From: Corynebacterium sp. SCR221107
GTDB lineage: Bacteria; Actinomycetota; Actinomycetes; Mycobacteriales; Mycobacteriaceae
Direction: 5' to 3'
Assembly (NCBI RefSeq): GCF_027886475.1
Contig: NZ_CP115670.1
Span: forward strand, 1,178,001-1,242,000
Length of the DNA: 64,000 nt
Each line of letters begins with the position of its first letter. Within the stretch, counting starts at the first letter, position 1. Position numbers and translations under genes: made by a program. The notes beneath the pieces were generated by a model that worked only from the letters and a program-made list of their open reading frames with translations, was not told the origin of the DNA and searched no databases. Shown piece by piece: positions 44,728 through 53,164 of the stretch.

Positions 44728-45942
44728 ATGGACATTCCTGGATCCTGGCGCAACGAGACATTAATGGAGTCTTTGGCGCGCAAGGGCGTTTCCCGCCGTG
44801 ACTTTTTGAAGATGTGCTCCGGCCTGGCAGCCATCTATGCCGTCGGCGCACCGCTGGCGTCGAAGGCACAGGCCGAAGAAGCAGAAAAGATCGCCGACGC
44901 GCTCGGCGCGGTGACCAAGCCCAACGTGGCGTGGCTGCAGCTGCAAGAATGCACCGGCTGCATGGAGTCGGTGCTGCGTTCCGGCGGCAACACCATTGAG
45001 GATCTTGTCCTCAATCAGCTCTCCGTCAACTACAACGAGCTGGTGATGGCAGCCTCCGGCGAGGCCGCCGAGCAGGCCCTGCACGAGCTAAATGAACAAC
45101 CCCACATGCTCGTGGTCAACGGCTCGGTCTCGCTGGCCGAAAATGGCGTCTACTGCACCATCGGTGGCAAGACCTCCCGTCAGGTGCTCGAGGAGGCCGC
45201 CAAGAACGCCACCGTCATCCTTGCCGTCGGCGCGTGTGCGGTCTACGGTTCGGTCCAGGCGGCGCGGCCGAACCCCACCCACGCGGTCGGTGTGGACGAG
45301 ATCATCAAGGACAAGCCGGTCATCAACGTCTCCGGCTGCCCGCCGATCGGTGAGGTCATCACCGCGACGATCTCCTATATCCTCACCCACGGTCACGCCC
45401 CGGAGGTGGATCCGGAAGGCCGTCCGCTATTCGCCTACGACCAGCGCATTCACGATTCCTGTCCGCGCCGCGCCCACTTCGATGCCGGCCAGTTCGTCCG
45501 CTCCTTCGATGATGAGGGTGCGCGCAACGGCTGGTGCCTCTACGAGGTTGGCTGCAAGGGCCCCTCGACGTTTAGCCCGTGCCCGATCATCCAGTGGAAC
45601 CTCAAGTCCGGCTGGCCGATCGGCGCCGGTCACCCGTGCATCGGATGCACGGAAAAGGACTTCTTTGATCGGTTTACCCCCTTCTACACCGAGCTGCCCA
45701 ACGTGCGCGGCTTTGGCGTGGAATCCAGCGTGGAAAAGGTCGGCTGGGGCTTGGTCGGCGTGGCGGCTGCCGGCGTGGCCGTCCACGGTGGTTTGACTAT
45801 GGTTCACGAGATCAAGGTGCGCAAGGCCAACGGCGACTTGGAGACCTTGGAGACCTATGGCGGGCCAACCGATGCCACGGGAGCGGTCACCACCGCCGCG
45901 GGCGATCACCCGACCCCGCCGTCGAAGGCAACGGAACAGTAA
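44728..45942 (+). CDS. hyaA: [NiFe] hydrogenase small subunit, Tat-exported
   Basis: Electron-transfer subunit with three Fe-S clusters. The Tat signal is SRRDFLKMCSG (Arg 23-24 of 404). The proximal cluster uses CTGC (75, 78), GACAVYG and SGCPPIGE; distal and medial ligands follow in HDSCPRRAHF, CLYEVGCKGP, CPIIQWN and GHPCIGC. The proximal site has the normal four Cys; the two extra Cys of O2-tolerant enzymes are Gly and Ser here (CTGC; AVYGSVQ). A C-terminal membrane helix (GWGLVGVAAAGVAVHGGL) anchors it. ATG 44728 is chosen by the signal peptide, with GGAAAG upstream. Confidence 0.96.
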   Translation: MDIPGSWRNETLMESLARKGVSRRDFLKMCSGLAAIYAVGAPLASKAQAEEAEKIADALGAVTKPNVAWLQLQECTGCMESVLRSGGNTIEDLVLNQLSVNYNELVMAASGEAAEQALHELNEQPHMLVVNGSVSLAENGVYCTIGGKTSRQVLEEAAKNATVILAVGACAVYGSVQAARPNPTHAVGVDEIIKDKPVINVSGCPPIGEVITATISYILTHGHAPEVDPEGRPLFAYDQRIHDSCPRRAHFDAGQFVRSFDDEGARNGWCLYEVGCKGPSTFSPCPIIQWNLKSGWPIGAGHPCIGCTEKDFFDRFTPFYTELPNVRGFGVESSVEKVGWGLVGVAAAGVAVHGGLTMVHEIKVRKANGDLETLETYGGPTDATGAVTTAAGDHPTPPSKATEQ

Positions 45943-45998
45943 TCAAGGATCGGCGACCGTAGGCGTCGGAAAGCAAAGCAAAAAAGGACCACTGAACT

Positions 45999-47741
45999 AT
46001 GGCTGAAAGAATTGTCGTCGATCCCTTGACCCGCATCGAGGGCCACTTGCGTATTGAGATGGAAGTCGACGGGGGAGAGATCAAGGAGGCCTGGAGCGAG
46101 GCCACCCAGTTCCGCGGCATCGAAACCATCGTCCAAGACCGCGACCCGCGCGACGTGTGGGCATTCGTCGGACGCATCTGCGGCGTGTGCACCGCCACCC
46201 ACTCGGTGGCTTCGGTCATCGCCGTGGAAAACGCGATCGGCACCCAGATCCCCAAGCAGGCCCAGCTCATCCGCGACCTGTTGCTGGCGGCCCAGGAAGT
46301 CCACGACCACGTCGTTCACTTCTATCACCTGCATGCCCTCGACTGGGTCAATGTGGTCTCCGCAGCGCAGGCGGACCCGCAAAAGACCGCGGAGTTTGCC
46401 CGCTCCATCGGCTCGACATGGAAGGGCAATACCCCGGAACAGTTCGCCAAGGTCAAAGAGACCGTCCAGGGCATTCTCGATTCTGGGCAGCTGTCCATCT
46501 TCACCGGCGGCTATTGGGATCACCCGGACTACCGCCTGCCGGCCGAGGCCAACCTCATGGCCGTGAGCCACTACCTCGACGCGCTGCAGTTCCAGCGCTC
46601 GATCATCCGCATCACCACGGTCTTCGGCGGCAAGAACCCACACCCGAACTTCCTGGTCGGCGGCATGGCCTGTTCGATCGACCCGGACAAGTCCGAGACC
46701 GTCAACCAGGTCTCCATCGATCAGATCCAGACCTGGACCGAGGAGATCGAAAACTTCGTCACCGGCTGCTACCTCCCGGACGCGCTGGCGATCATGGGCG
46801 TGTACAAGGACTACTTCGACATCGGAAAGTCGGCCGATACCTTTCTGGCAGTGGGCATGGCCGGCGCCGCCATCCGCGGCGACCAGCTCGAGCGCTCGCT
46901 CTCGCACGGACACCCCGAGATCACCCCGGGTGTGATCCTCGACGGCGACTACACCACGGTCCACCCGCTTGACCCGGCCAAGATTAAGGAATACGTGGCC
47001 TCCGCGTGGCTGGAATACTCCGTGGGCAACGAAGAAGGCCTCGAGCCGAGCGAGGGTGAGACCACACCTGCCTACACCGGGCCGCAGCCACCCTATGAGT
47101 GGCTGGCTGACAACCAGGAGTACACCTGGTCGAAGGCGCCGCGTTACGACGGTCGCCCCACCCAGATGGGACCGGTTGCCCGCGTGCTTTTGGCCTACCT
47201 GCAAAACGAGCCGGAGACCAAGAAGCTTGTCGACGACGCGATGGCCACCTTAGGGATCACGGTGGACAAGTTCAACTCCACCGGTGGCCGCACCTTGGCG
47301 CGCGCGGTGGAGGCCGTGACCACCTCGACCAATATGCTCAACTACTTGCTGCCGGAGTTCATCAAGGGAATCAAGGAAGGCGACTACGACGTCTTCAACC
47401 CGAAGAAGTGGGAGCCCAGCTCCTGGCCCGAGGAATCAAGCGGCTTCGCCATGCTCGAGGTCGCCCGCGGCACCTTGTCGCACTACGTGACCATCAAGGA
47501 CCAGAAGGTCGCCCGCTACCAGGCCGTGGTTCCCTCCACCTGGCTGTCCGGCGGCCGCGACGCCGAGGCCCAGCGCGGCCCCTACGAGGAGGCGCTCGCC
47601 GGCGGCGGGCACCCGCTCGAAGATCCGAAGCAGCCCCTCGAGGTGCTGCGTACCATCCACTCCTTCGACCCGTGTATGTCCTGCGCGGTCCACCTGGTGG
47701 ACGCGGAAGGCGAGGAGATCGTCAAGGTGATGACACAATGA
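45999..47741 (+). CDS. hyaB: [NiFe] hydrogenase large subunit
   Basis: Catalytic subunit carrying the NiFe(CN)2CO centre; oxidises H2. Motif L1 is GRICGVCTATHS (Cys 61, 64) and L2 is DPCMSCAVH (Cys 559, 562, His 565), followed by a 15-residue tail to be removed by the maturation protease. It begins ERIVVDPLTRIEGHLRIEME as in group 1 enzymes and lacks its own signal, so it is exported with the small subunit. The gap to the small subunit is 56 bases, and its stop overlaps the cytochrome gene start (ATGA). Confidence 0.97.
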   Translation: MAERIVVDPLTRIEGHLRIEMEVDGGEIKEAWSEATQFRGIETIVQDRDPRDVWAFVGRICGVCTATHSVASVIAVENAIGTQIPKQAQLIRDLLLAAQEVHDHVVHFYHLHALDWVNVVSAAQADPQKTAEFARSIGSTWKGNTPEQFAKVKETVQGILDSGQLSIFTGGYWDHPDYRLPAEANLMAVSHYLDALQFQRSIIRITTVFGGKNPHPNFLVGGMACSIDPDKSETVNQVSIDQIQTWTEEIENFVTGCYLPDALAIMGVYKDYFDIGKSADTFLAVGMAGAAIRGDQLERSLSHGHPEITPGVILDGDYTTVHPLDPAKIKEYVASAWLEYSVGNEEGLEPSEGETTPAYTGPQPPYEWLADNQEYTWSKAPRYDGRPTQMGPVARVLLAYLQNEPETKKLVDDAMATLGITVDKFNSTGGRTLARAVEAVTTSTNMLNYLLPEFIKGIKEGDYDVFNPKKWEPSSWPEESSGFAMLEVARGTLSHYVTIKDQKVARYQAVVPSTWLSGGRDAEAQRGPYEEALAGGGHPLEDPKQPLEVLRTIHSFDPCMSCAVHLVDAEGEEIVKVMTQ

Positions 47742-48979
47742 CCACTCACGTTCCCGCCCAAGGGGCCAACCCCACCCCGGAAAACCCGGCGATTGACGCG
47801 GGCAACCCGGTTTTTAGGAAAAACGAGCCCAAGCCCGAGCTCTCGGTCATCTCGAGTTTCCCCGTGGACAAGTACGGCCAGGAAACGCTCATCCGCATGG
47901 CCGCGGTGGCCCCGGAAGGCTCCGATGACCCCATCGACGTGGCACTGTGGCGTGCGACCGACGAGACCTACGACGCCGTCGACTTCGTCCCCGGCACCCC
48001 GGAGCGCCCCTATTCCACCGTGACCGTCAACAATATCTGGGCACGCGCGTCTCGCCGCAATGTCTCCGTCATGCGCGGCGATGTCTCGGCGGTCCTCGCC
48101 GCCTCGAATGCGACCCGCGAGCAGAGGGTATTGGCGAAAAAGCACGTCAACGCCATGCAAAAGGTGGGACGGCGCTGCATGGCCATCGCGGTGGCGGAGC
48201 TGGATTCGGAGGATCCTGATTCCTACCAGCTAGCCGGTGTCATGAGCTTTGGCGTGTGCGAGCGCCGCACCCGCCTAGCCCCAACCCGCCCGGGCTATAC
48301 CCGCGTGCAGATGTGGCCGCTGGCGTTGCGCTTCCAGCACTGGTTCAACGTCTTTTTCATCGTCGCGCTGTCGGTGACGGGCTACTACATCATGGACCCG
48401 TTCTTCGGTCCGGGTGCTACGAGCGACACCGGCTACTTCATGGGTACGGTGCGCTTTATCCACATCGCCTCCGGCGTGGGCTGGATCGCGCTGGCGATCT
48501 GGCGCCTGTCGCTGACGGTGTTCGCCAAGGAACGACAGATGCGTTGGCGCGCGCTATGGCCGATCTATAACAAGCAAGACGCCAAAAACATGTGGGGCAC
48601 CGTCCAGTTCTACCTGTTCCTCAAGAAGGAAGGCCCGCAGTATGTCGGCCACAACGGCCTGCAGCAGCTGACCTATACCGGCATTTACGTCATGTGCGCG
48701 ATCCAGATGGTCACCGGCTTGGCCCTGTATGGCATCTACGACCAGTCGAACATCTTCCACGTGATCTTGGCCTACCCGGTCCACTGGTTCGGCGTGCCTG
48801 CCCTGCGCCTGTTCCACACGGCGGTCATGTTCATCATCATGAGCTTCGTGGTGGTCCACGTCTACCTGGCCTTCCGCGCCGATAACCTGGAAGATCATGG
48901 CGGCGTGTCCTCCATGATCAACGGTGCCGTGTGGCTGCCCACCGGCTCCACCCCAGTCGATGCCCCGGAGATCGAGTAA
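47738..48979 (+). CDS. hyaC: hydrogenase cytochrome b subunit fused to P-type-ATPase N-like domain
   Basis: The C-terminal 220 residues are a normal HyaC-type cytochrome b561: four membrane helices and heme His candidates in RFQHWFN (201), FIHIASG (242), LFHTAVM (360) and VVHVYL (374). Residues about 35-180 are extra. They read GQETLIRMAAVAPEGSDDPI, DVALWRA, YDAVDFVPGTPE, STVTV, NVSVMRGDVSAVL, GRRCMAIAVAE and YQLAGVM, in the order of the nucleotide-binding (N) domain of P-type H+-ATPases (DPIDLAxLxA, FxPFDP, KGAP, GYRALGVA, WxFxGxxPL). The ATPase Lys of KGAP is Arg here and no phosphorylation (DKTGT) or actuator domain exists. ATG 47738 overlaps the large-subunit stop. Confidence 0.9.
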   Translation: MTTHVPAQGANPTPENPAIDAGNPVFRKNEPKPELSVISSFPVDKYGQETLIRMAAVAPEGSDDPIDVALWRATDETYDAVDFVPGTPERPYSTVTVNNIWARASRRNVSVMRGDVSAVLAASNATREQRVLAKKHVNAMQKVGRRCMAIAVAELDSEDPDSYQLAGVMSFGVCERRTRLAPTRPGYTRVQMWPLALRFQHWFNVFFIVALSVTGYYIMDPFFGPGATSDTGYFMGTVRFIHIASGVGWIALAIWRLSLTVFAKERQMRWRALWPIYNKQDAKNMWGTVQFYLFLKKEGPQYVGHNGLQQLTYTGIYVMCAIQMVTGLALYGIYDQSNIFHVILAYPVHWFGVPALRLFHTAVMFIIMSFVVVHVYLAFRADNLEDHGGVSSMINGAVWLPTGSTPVDAPEIE

Positions 48980-49450
48980 GTGGGCACGAAGACGACCGTT
49001 TTAGGCATTGGTAACCCCATCATGAGCGATGATGGGGTGGGCATTGCCGTGTTTTCTTTGCTTTCCGACGCCAAGGTGCGCGGTGTCGATTACGTCGAAG
49101 GCGGCACGCTCGGCATGGAGATCCTCCCGGAAATCCAAGACGCGAAGCGCCTGCTGGTGGTTGATGGGATCAACGACCCCGACGAACACCCCGGCACCGT
49201 GCTGGTCTTGGAGGGCGACCAGCTCCCGCGCCTGCGCAAGAATGCGTTATCCCCGCATCAGGTGGGCCTGCTCGACCTGCTCTCGGTGGCCCGCCTGCTG
49301 GGGCAGGAGCCTGAGGAGGTGGTCGTCGTCGGCGTGGTGGCCAAGGATGCGCGACTGCATGTAGGTCTCAGCGATGCGGTGGCGGTGGCGGTTCCGGCCG
49401 CCACCCGTGCCGCGCAAGACATCCTTGACCGCTGGGCCGAAGCGATCTAA
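48980..49450 (+). CDS. hyaD: hydrogenase maturation endopeptidase
   Basis: Removes the C-terminal tail of the large subunit after Ni insertion. The 156-residue protein has the family start LGIGNPIMSDDGVGIAV with the metal-sensing Asp/Glu, GGTLGMEILPEIQDAKRLLV and the HQVGLLDLL loop. GTG 48980 abuts the cytochrome stop with no gap, so it is translationally coupled. It is the last gene of the structural operon and ends 9 bases from the convergent second hypA. Confidence 0.95.
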   Translation: MGTKTTVLGIGNPIMSDDGVGIAVFSLLSDAKVRGVDYVEGGTLGMEILPEIQDAKRLLVVDGINDPDEHPGTVLVLEGDQLPRLRKNALSPHQVGLLDLLSVARLLGQEPEEVVVVGVVAKDARLHVGLSDAVAVAVPAATRAAQDILDRWAEAI

Positions 49451-49459
49451 GGCTTGCCG

Positions 49460-49810
49460 CTAACCGACATCGACCCAATCGATGAGAAACTCCTGCCCCC
49501 GCCGCAGATCAGCGGTGGGGGTTTGGCATACCGGACACACCAAGGCGAAGAACTCATCGATTTCTTGCTCGCACCCGCACGTTGGGCACCATACGGTGGC
49601 CGCAACGGGGGTGATCTCAAGCCGCGCGTTCTCGCACACGGTGCCTGCAATCGCCAGCGGCCAGGAAGATTCGAGGGCGTCGATCAACGCCCCGGATCGC
49701 GCCCCGACAGTCAGCCCCACGGCCACGACGGGCTTTCCCTCGGCCACCTTGTCGGCGGTAACCTCGGTAACGGTGGCGACAACGCCTGTAAGCAAGGACA
49801 ACTCGTGCAT
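49460..49810 (-). CDS. hypA2: second HypA (canonical zinc site)
   Basis: Nickel chaperone homologue of 116 residues starting MHELSLLTGVV. The zinc loop is the normal CPTC (75-78) and CPVC (92-95). ATG 49810 is chosen because it gives M-H-E at the N-terminus; the frame runs on to 49858. It differs strongly from the HypA at 42917 and is the better match to the family. It is divergent from the large-subunit-like gene with a 128-base shared control region. Confidence 0.93.
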   Translation of the reverse strand: MHELSLLTGVVATVTEVTADKVAEGKPVVAVGLTVGARSGALIDALESSWPLAIAGTVCENARLEITPVAATVWCPTCGCEQEIDEFFALVCPVCQTPTADLRRGQEFLIDWVDVG

Positions 49811-49938
49811 GAGACTTAAGTCTAGAACGAACCCGCACGAGACCAACAAGCCCCGCAAAGGCCACAGTAAGAAAGGCCAAGGCTTAAAGCCTCAAGACAT
49901 CCTGCACGAACTCTACCGAGTAAAGGCACGAAAACCCC

Positions 49939-51204
49939 ATGACAAAAACCAAGCTAATGGTCAATGAGATCGTCGATCCCTTGTCCGCGCGCGTGATCAT
50001 CGACCCGGCGGCCGCATCCGCCGACCGGGTGGCAACCTTCGACGTGGCCGGGGTACCCCGCGTGGACACATTCCTCGAAGGCAAGCCCGCTTGGCAGGTG
50101 CCCACGATGGTCACGCGGCTGTGCGGGCTGTGCCCGGTAACCCACCACCTCGCGGGGATGCGGGCACTGGACCAGCTATGCCCCACGCAACCTGATGAGG
50201 CGGCCCGGGCGTTGCGCCTGTTGCTGCATCACGGCAGCGTGCTCGACGTGATGGGCCCGCGCTTGGCGTTGAAACAGTCGCGGGCGGCGGCGGTGGCGGT
50301 GCGCACCATGGGCAAGAAGGCCCAGGCCCTAGCCGGCGCGCCGGGGCACTTTCCGGATGTGGCCACTCCCGGCGGGGTCAAACCCAGCGCGCTCCCGCTC
50401 AAGGAGCAGGCAACGCAGCTGCGGGCACAGATCCTTGACCTGTATGAGCAGACACGGCCGATCATAGACGGGCTCATCGCCGAGTGCCCGCCGCAGCAAC
50501 CCCTGGAGCAGTACCGGGGTGCGGATATTATCGTCACCGATGCCAGCGGCGCCTGGGACCCGCTGGGGGACTTCCTCTTGATCCGCCTGAATGAGCCTGG
50601 CTTAGCCCCAAGCGATGGGCACGCCACGTTGAAAAGAAGCGAACTCATCCCGGCCGCCGAGGTTGCCCACCGTTTGCGCGAGACCGCCCCCGGGGCGATT
50701 ACGCCGCGCCCGGAGGTGCTCATCGACGGTGCCTGGCATCCCTATCGCGTAGGACCCGCCGCGCGCTACCCGCAGTATGGCGCCGCCCGCGCGCAGGCGC
50801 AGTCGCTGGCTGACTCGGCAGCAGCGATCGCCCAGCTGAGTGCGGGCTTAGGTGACGACATCTTCGCGGATGCCGAAGAGGCATCGGGGCACCAGGCGCC
50901 GGTACTAGCCGATGGCGTGGGCACCGGCTTGGTCGACGGGCCGCGGGGGCTGCTCATCCACCACTATGAGGTCAAAGATGGGGTGCTCGCACGGTGCCAG
51001 ATTCTAAGCCCCACCGCGCAAAATGAGCCCTGGCTTGCGGAAATGCTCTCGCGCGCATGGGTGGAATTTGGGCCGGTGCCGCAGCTGAAGCCGGTGATGG
51101 AACAGGCGGTGCGCGCGGCCGATCCTTGCCTGCCGTGTACCCAGGCCCCGGAGGGCATGATGAATCTGGCCGTGGTGGATGAGGACGGAAACACCCTTGT
51201 CTGA
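49939..51204 (+). CDS. [NiFe] hydrogenase large-subunit-like protein without partner
   Basis: The 421-residue protein has L1 RLCGLCPVTHHLAG (Cys 62, 65) and an L2-like DPCLPC (Cys 397, 400), so all four Cys that would hold Ni and Fe remain, but the usual His after L2 is Ala 403 and 21 residues follow the last Cys. No small subunit is adjacent; a HypC paralogue follows 58 bases later. The arrangement recalls HupK/HoxV, large-subunit-like scaffolds that work with HypC paralogues (HupF/HoxL) in aerobic H2 oxidisers. An alternative is a group-3-type large subunit whose small subunit lies elsewhere. ATG 49939 is clear. Confidence 0.85.
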   Translation: MTKTKLMVNEIVDPLSARVIIDPAAASADRVATFDVAGVPRVDTFLEGKPAWQVPTMVTRLCGLCPVTHHLAGMRALDQLCPTQPDEAARALRLLLHHGSVLDVMGPRLALKQSRAAAVAVRTMGKKAQALAGAPGHFPDVATPGGVKPSALPLKEQATQLRAQILDLYEQTRPIIDGLIAECPPQQPLEQYRGADIIVTDASGAWDPLGDFLLIRLNEPGLAPSDGHATLKRSELIPAAEVAHRLRETAPGAITPRPEVLIDGAWHPYRVGPAARYPQYGAARAQAQSLADSAAAIAQLSAGLGDDIFADAEEASGHQAPVLADGVGTGLVDGPRGLLIHHYEVKDGVLARCQILSPTAQNEPWLAEMLSRAWVEFGPVPQLKPVMEQAVRAADPCLPCTQAPEGMMNLAVVDEDGNTLV

Positions 51205-51262
51205 TGGGGTGGGCGTATCCTTTTTACTCATACGAGTGCTTTTTTGAAAGGACGATTGCACC

Positions 51263-51535
51263 ATGTGTCTTGGTATCCCGGCCCGGGTGATTGACCCGGG
51301 CAGTAGCCTGGATCCATTTCCGATGGGAGAGATCGATGTCGCAGGCGAGCGGCGGCCGTGCTGTTTTGCCTATGTTCCGGAGGCCGTGGCGGGGGACTGG
51401 GTCTTGGTACAAAACAGCTTTGCCATGACCATCGTGGACGAAGAAGCCGCGCGGGAGTCCATGCAGACCATTGAGGAGTTTGATCTCATCCCGGCAGCAA
51501 ACGGGGATACCCCGCGGGCCAGCGCACGCCCCTAG
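51263..51535 (+). CDS. hypC2: second HypC/HupF-like chaperone
   Basis: The 90-residue protein starts MCLGIPARVIDPG with the essential Cys 2; the core AVAGDWVLVQNSFAMTIVDE matches HypC. It differs from the HypC at 38189 by an insert around ERRPCCFAYVPE containing two extra Cys. ATG 51263 follows GAAAGGA. It pairs with the large-subunit-like gene and probably delivers the iron unit to or from it. Confidence 0.93.
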   Translation: MCLGIPARVIDPGSSLDPFPMGEIDVAGERRPCCFAYVPEAVAGDWVLVQNSFAMTIVDEEAARESMQTIEEFDLIPAANGDTPRASARP

Positions 51536-51680
51536 CGCGTTGCTTGGGGGAGCAGGCCCTTTAGCAGGATGCATGCTTCCTAGCAGGGGTTTTCGGCGGG
51601 ATTACCGCGAGAAAGGCGTGGGGTTGAAGAAGTGGGGGATACTTTCTTACCCCCCGAAAATGGGGACTAGTGAAGAGGTA

Positions 51681-51728
51681 AAAAGACCGCAGAATTTGAG
51701 CCTTGTCTCACTGGGGCTGCGGTCTTTT
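51681..51728. terminator. terminator between hydrogenase block and gal operon
   Basis: AAAAGACCGCAG and CTGCGGTCTTTT form a 12-bp perfect stem with a 24-base loop and T-rich end. Confidence 0.85.
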
Positions 51729-51793
51729 GCTATGTCTCACGGGGGTTGGGATGGGTGCTCGTTTCACCGTGAGGGGTGGTTGTGTGAATCGGC

Positions 51794-51807
51794 TGTGAAC
51801 GTTCACA
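51794..51807. promoter_or_regulatory. CG-centred palindrome, LacI/GalR-type operator candidate
   Basis: TGTGAACGTTCACA is perfectly self-complementary. The spacing differs from GlxR/CRP sites (TGTGA-N6-TCACA) and fits LacI-family operators with a central CG. A second site, GATATACGTTCACA at 51995-52008, matches 10 of 14 bases and lies about 30 bases before galM. Confidence 0.5.
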
Positions 51808-52037
51808 ATCAAATACTGTGGTCAGTCCGAGTTTTTCTCCATGCGGTGACGTGAGTCTCTTTCGTTGGATGTAAGAAGGTGGCGGAAGAAAATGTCAAGC
51901 CCGCCCGAATTATGACGCCGAGTTGGCATCGATCGTCATCGAAACCCTTTGATTGTGTCTCGAATTCTTCCTAGACTTGGGGATGCAATCGATTGATATA
52001 CGTTCACATTTCTCAGCACAGTAAAGGGGTGACAAGG

Positions 52038-53033
52038 ATGGCTTCCACCACCGGAACCATGTCGGACACCTGGGTCGAACCGCAGGGCAGTGGGATTCCC
52101 GCGCCGGCGGCAACTCGCTACTACACCATTGAGAACGATCACTACCGTGCCGTGATCAGCACCCTCGGCGCGGGATTGCAGGCACTGACCTTCGACGGGC
52201 GCGCACTCGTGGAAACCTACCCGCAAGGCGAGGTCGCACCGCTGACAGCCGGGCTCGTGCTCGCGCCGTGGCCCAATCGCCTCGACGAAGGAACGTTCAC
52301 GGTGGACGGGACCGAGTACCGCATGCCGCTAAATGAGCAAGACCGCTCCAACGCCTTGCATGGGTTGGTCTTCGATCGGCAGTGGCACCTTCAGGAGCAC
52401 ACCTCCCAGTCGGTCACCCTCGGCATCCAGATCGGTCCTGAAAATCACTGGCCGTGGTCGACTGAGGTGACCGCCACCTATGGGCTTGGCGAAGACGGCC
52501 TTCATGCCCGCTTCGTTGCCCAGGCCAAAGATGAAAAAGTCGCGCCGACAGGCGCCATCCCCTTCGTGTTCGGCTGGCACACCTACCTCCAGGCCCAGGG
52601 CGCACCTACCGATAGCTGCACGCTTCGAGTAGATGTGGATACCCAACTGGACTTGGACCCGCAACGCAAGCTGCCCGTGGGCACAGCCCATGAGTCCACG
52701 CTTGCACAGGAACTGGCCCAGGGCCTGCCCCTTCGGGGACACAGCCTCGATGACTGCTTCCACTCCAGCGCGGACGGGTTCGTCACCACCACCTTCACCG
52801 ACGAATCCGGACGCGGCGTGGAGATGACCTGCAGCAGCGAGCTGTCCTGGTACCAGATCTTTACCCCGGGTGAGGACATTGAGATTCCCTACCCAGGGGC
52901 ACCACGCGGGCGTGCGGTCGCGGTCGAACCTATGACGGGACCGCCCAACGCATTGACCAGCGGGATCGATGTCCATGATCTAGCCCGTGGCCCGCAGCGC
53001 CTCAGCGTTCGGATGACAGCGATCAATCCTTAA
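52038..53033 (+). CDS. galM: aldose 1-epimerase (galactose mutarotase)
   Basis: Interconverts alpha and beta anomers of galactose. The 331-residue protein has the family's N-terminal strand YTIENDHYRAVISTLGAGLQ, APWPNRLDEGTFTVDG, ALHGLVFDRQW (catalytic His region), FGWHTYL and SWYQIFTPG. ATG 52038 follows AAAGGGG. It heads the galactose operon and lies downstream of a CG-centred palindrome. Sugar preference among aldoses is inferred from galT and galK in the same operon. Confidence 0.9.
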   Translation: MASTTGTMSDTWVEPQGSGIPAPAATRYYTIENDHYRAVISTLGAGLQALTFDGRALVETYPQGEVAPLTAGLVLAPWPNRLDEGTFTVDGTEYRMPLNEQDRSNALHGLVFDRQWHLQEHTSQSVTLGIQIGPENHWPWSTEVTATYGLGEDGLHARFVAQAKDEKVAPTGAIPFVFGWHTYLQAQGAPTDSCTLRVDVDTQLDLDPQRKLPVGTAHESTLAQELAQGLPLRGHSLDDCFHSSADGFVTTTFTDESGRGVEMTCSSELSWYQIFTPGEDIEIPYPGAPRGRAVAVEPMTGPPNALTSGIDVHDLARGPQRLSVRMTAINP

Positions 53034-53164
53034 AAAGACGAGGAAGGCTTTCTTCCGCGAAGTCTTTCCTACACCACACTTTCCTCACAACTTCACATTC
53101 ATCCCATTTAGGGGCTCGTGCCACCGGCGCCGAGCCCGACTTTTCCAAGACCAAAGGATGCCCC

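Larger units (their letters stand above)
51536..52037. promoter_or_regulatory. hypC2 / galM intergenic region
   Basis: About 500 bases with a strong terminator (51681-51728), a perfect 14-bp palindrome (51794-51807) and a related half-match (51995-52008) just ahead of galM. No gene is recognised. It separates the hydrogenase block from the galactose operon. Confidence 0.6.

Noticed and set aside
51794..51807. GlxR (CRP-type) binding site
   Set aside because: The half-sites TGTGA/TCACA are separated by 4 bases, not 6.
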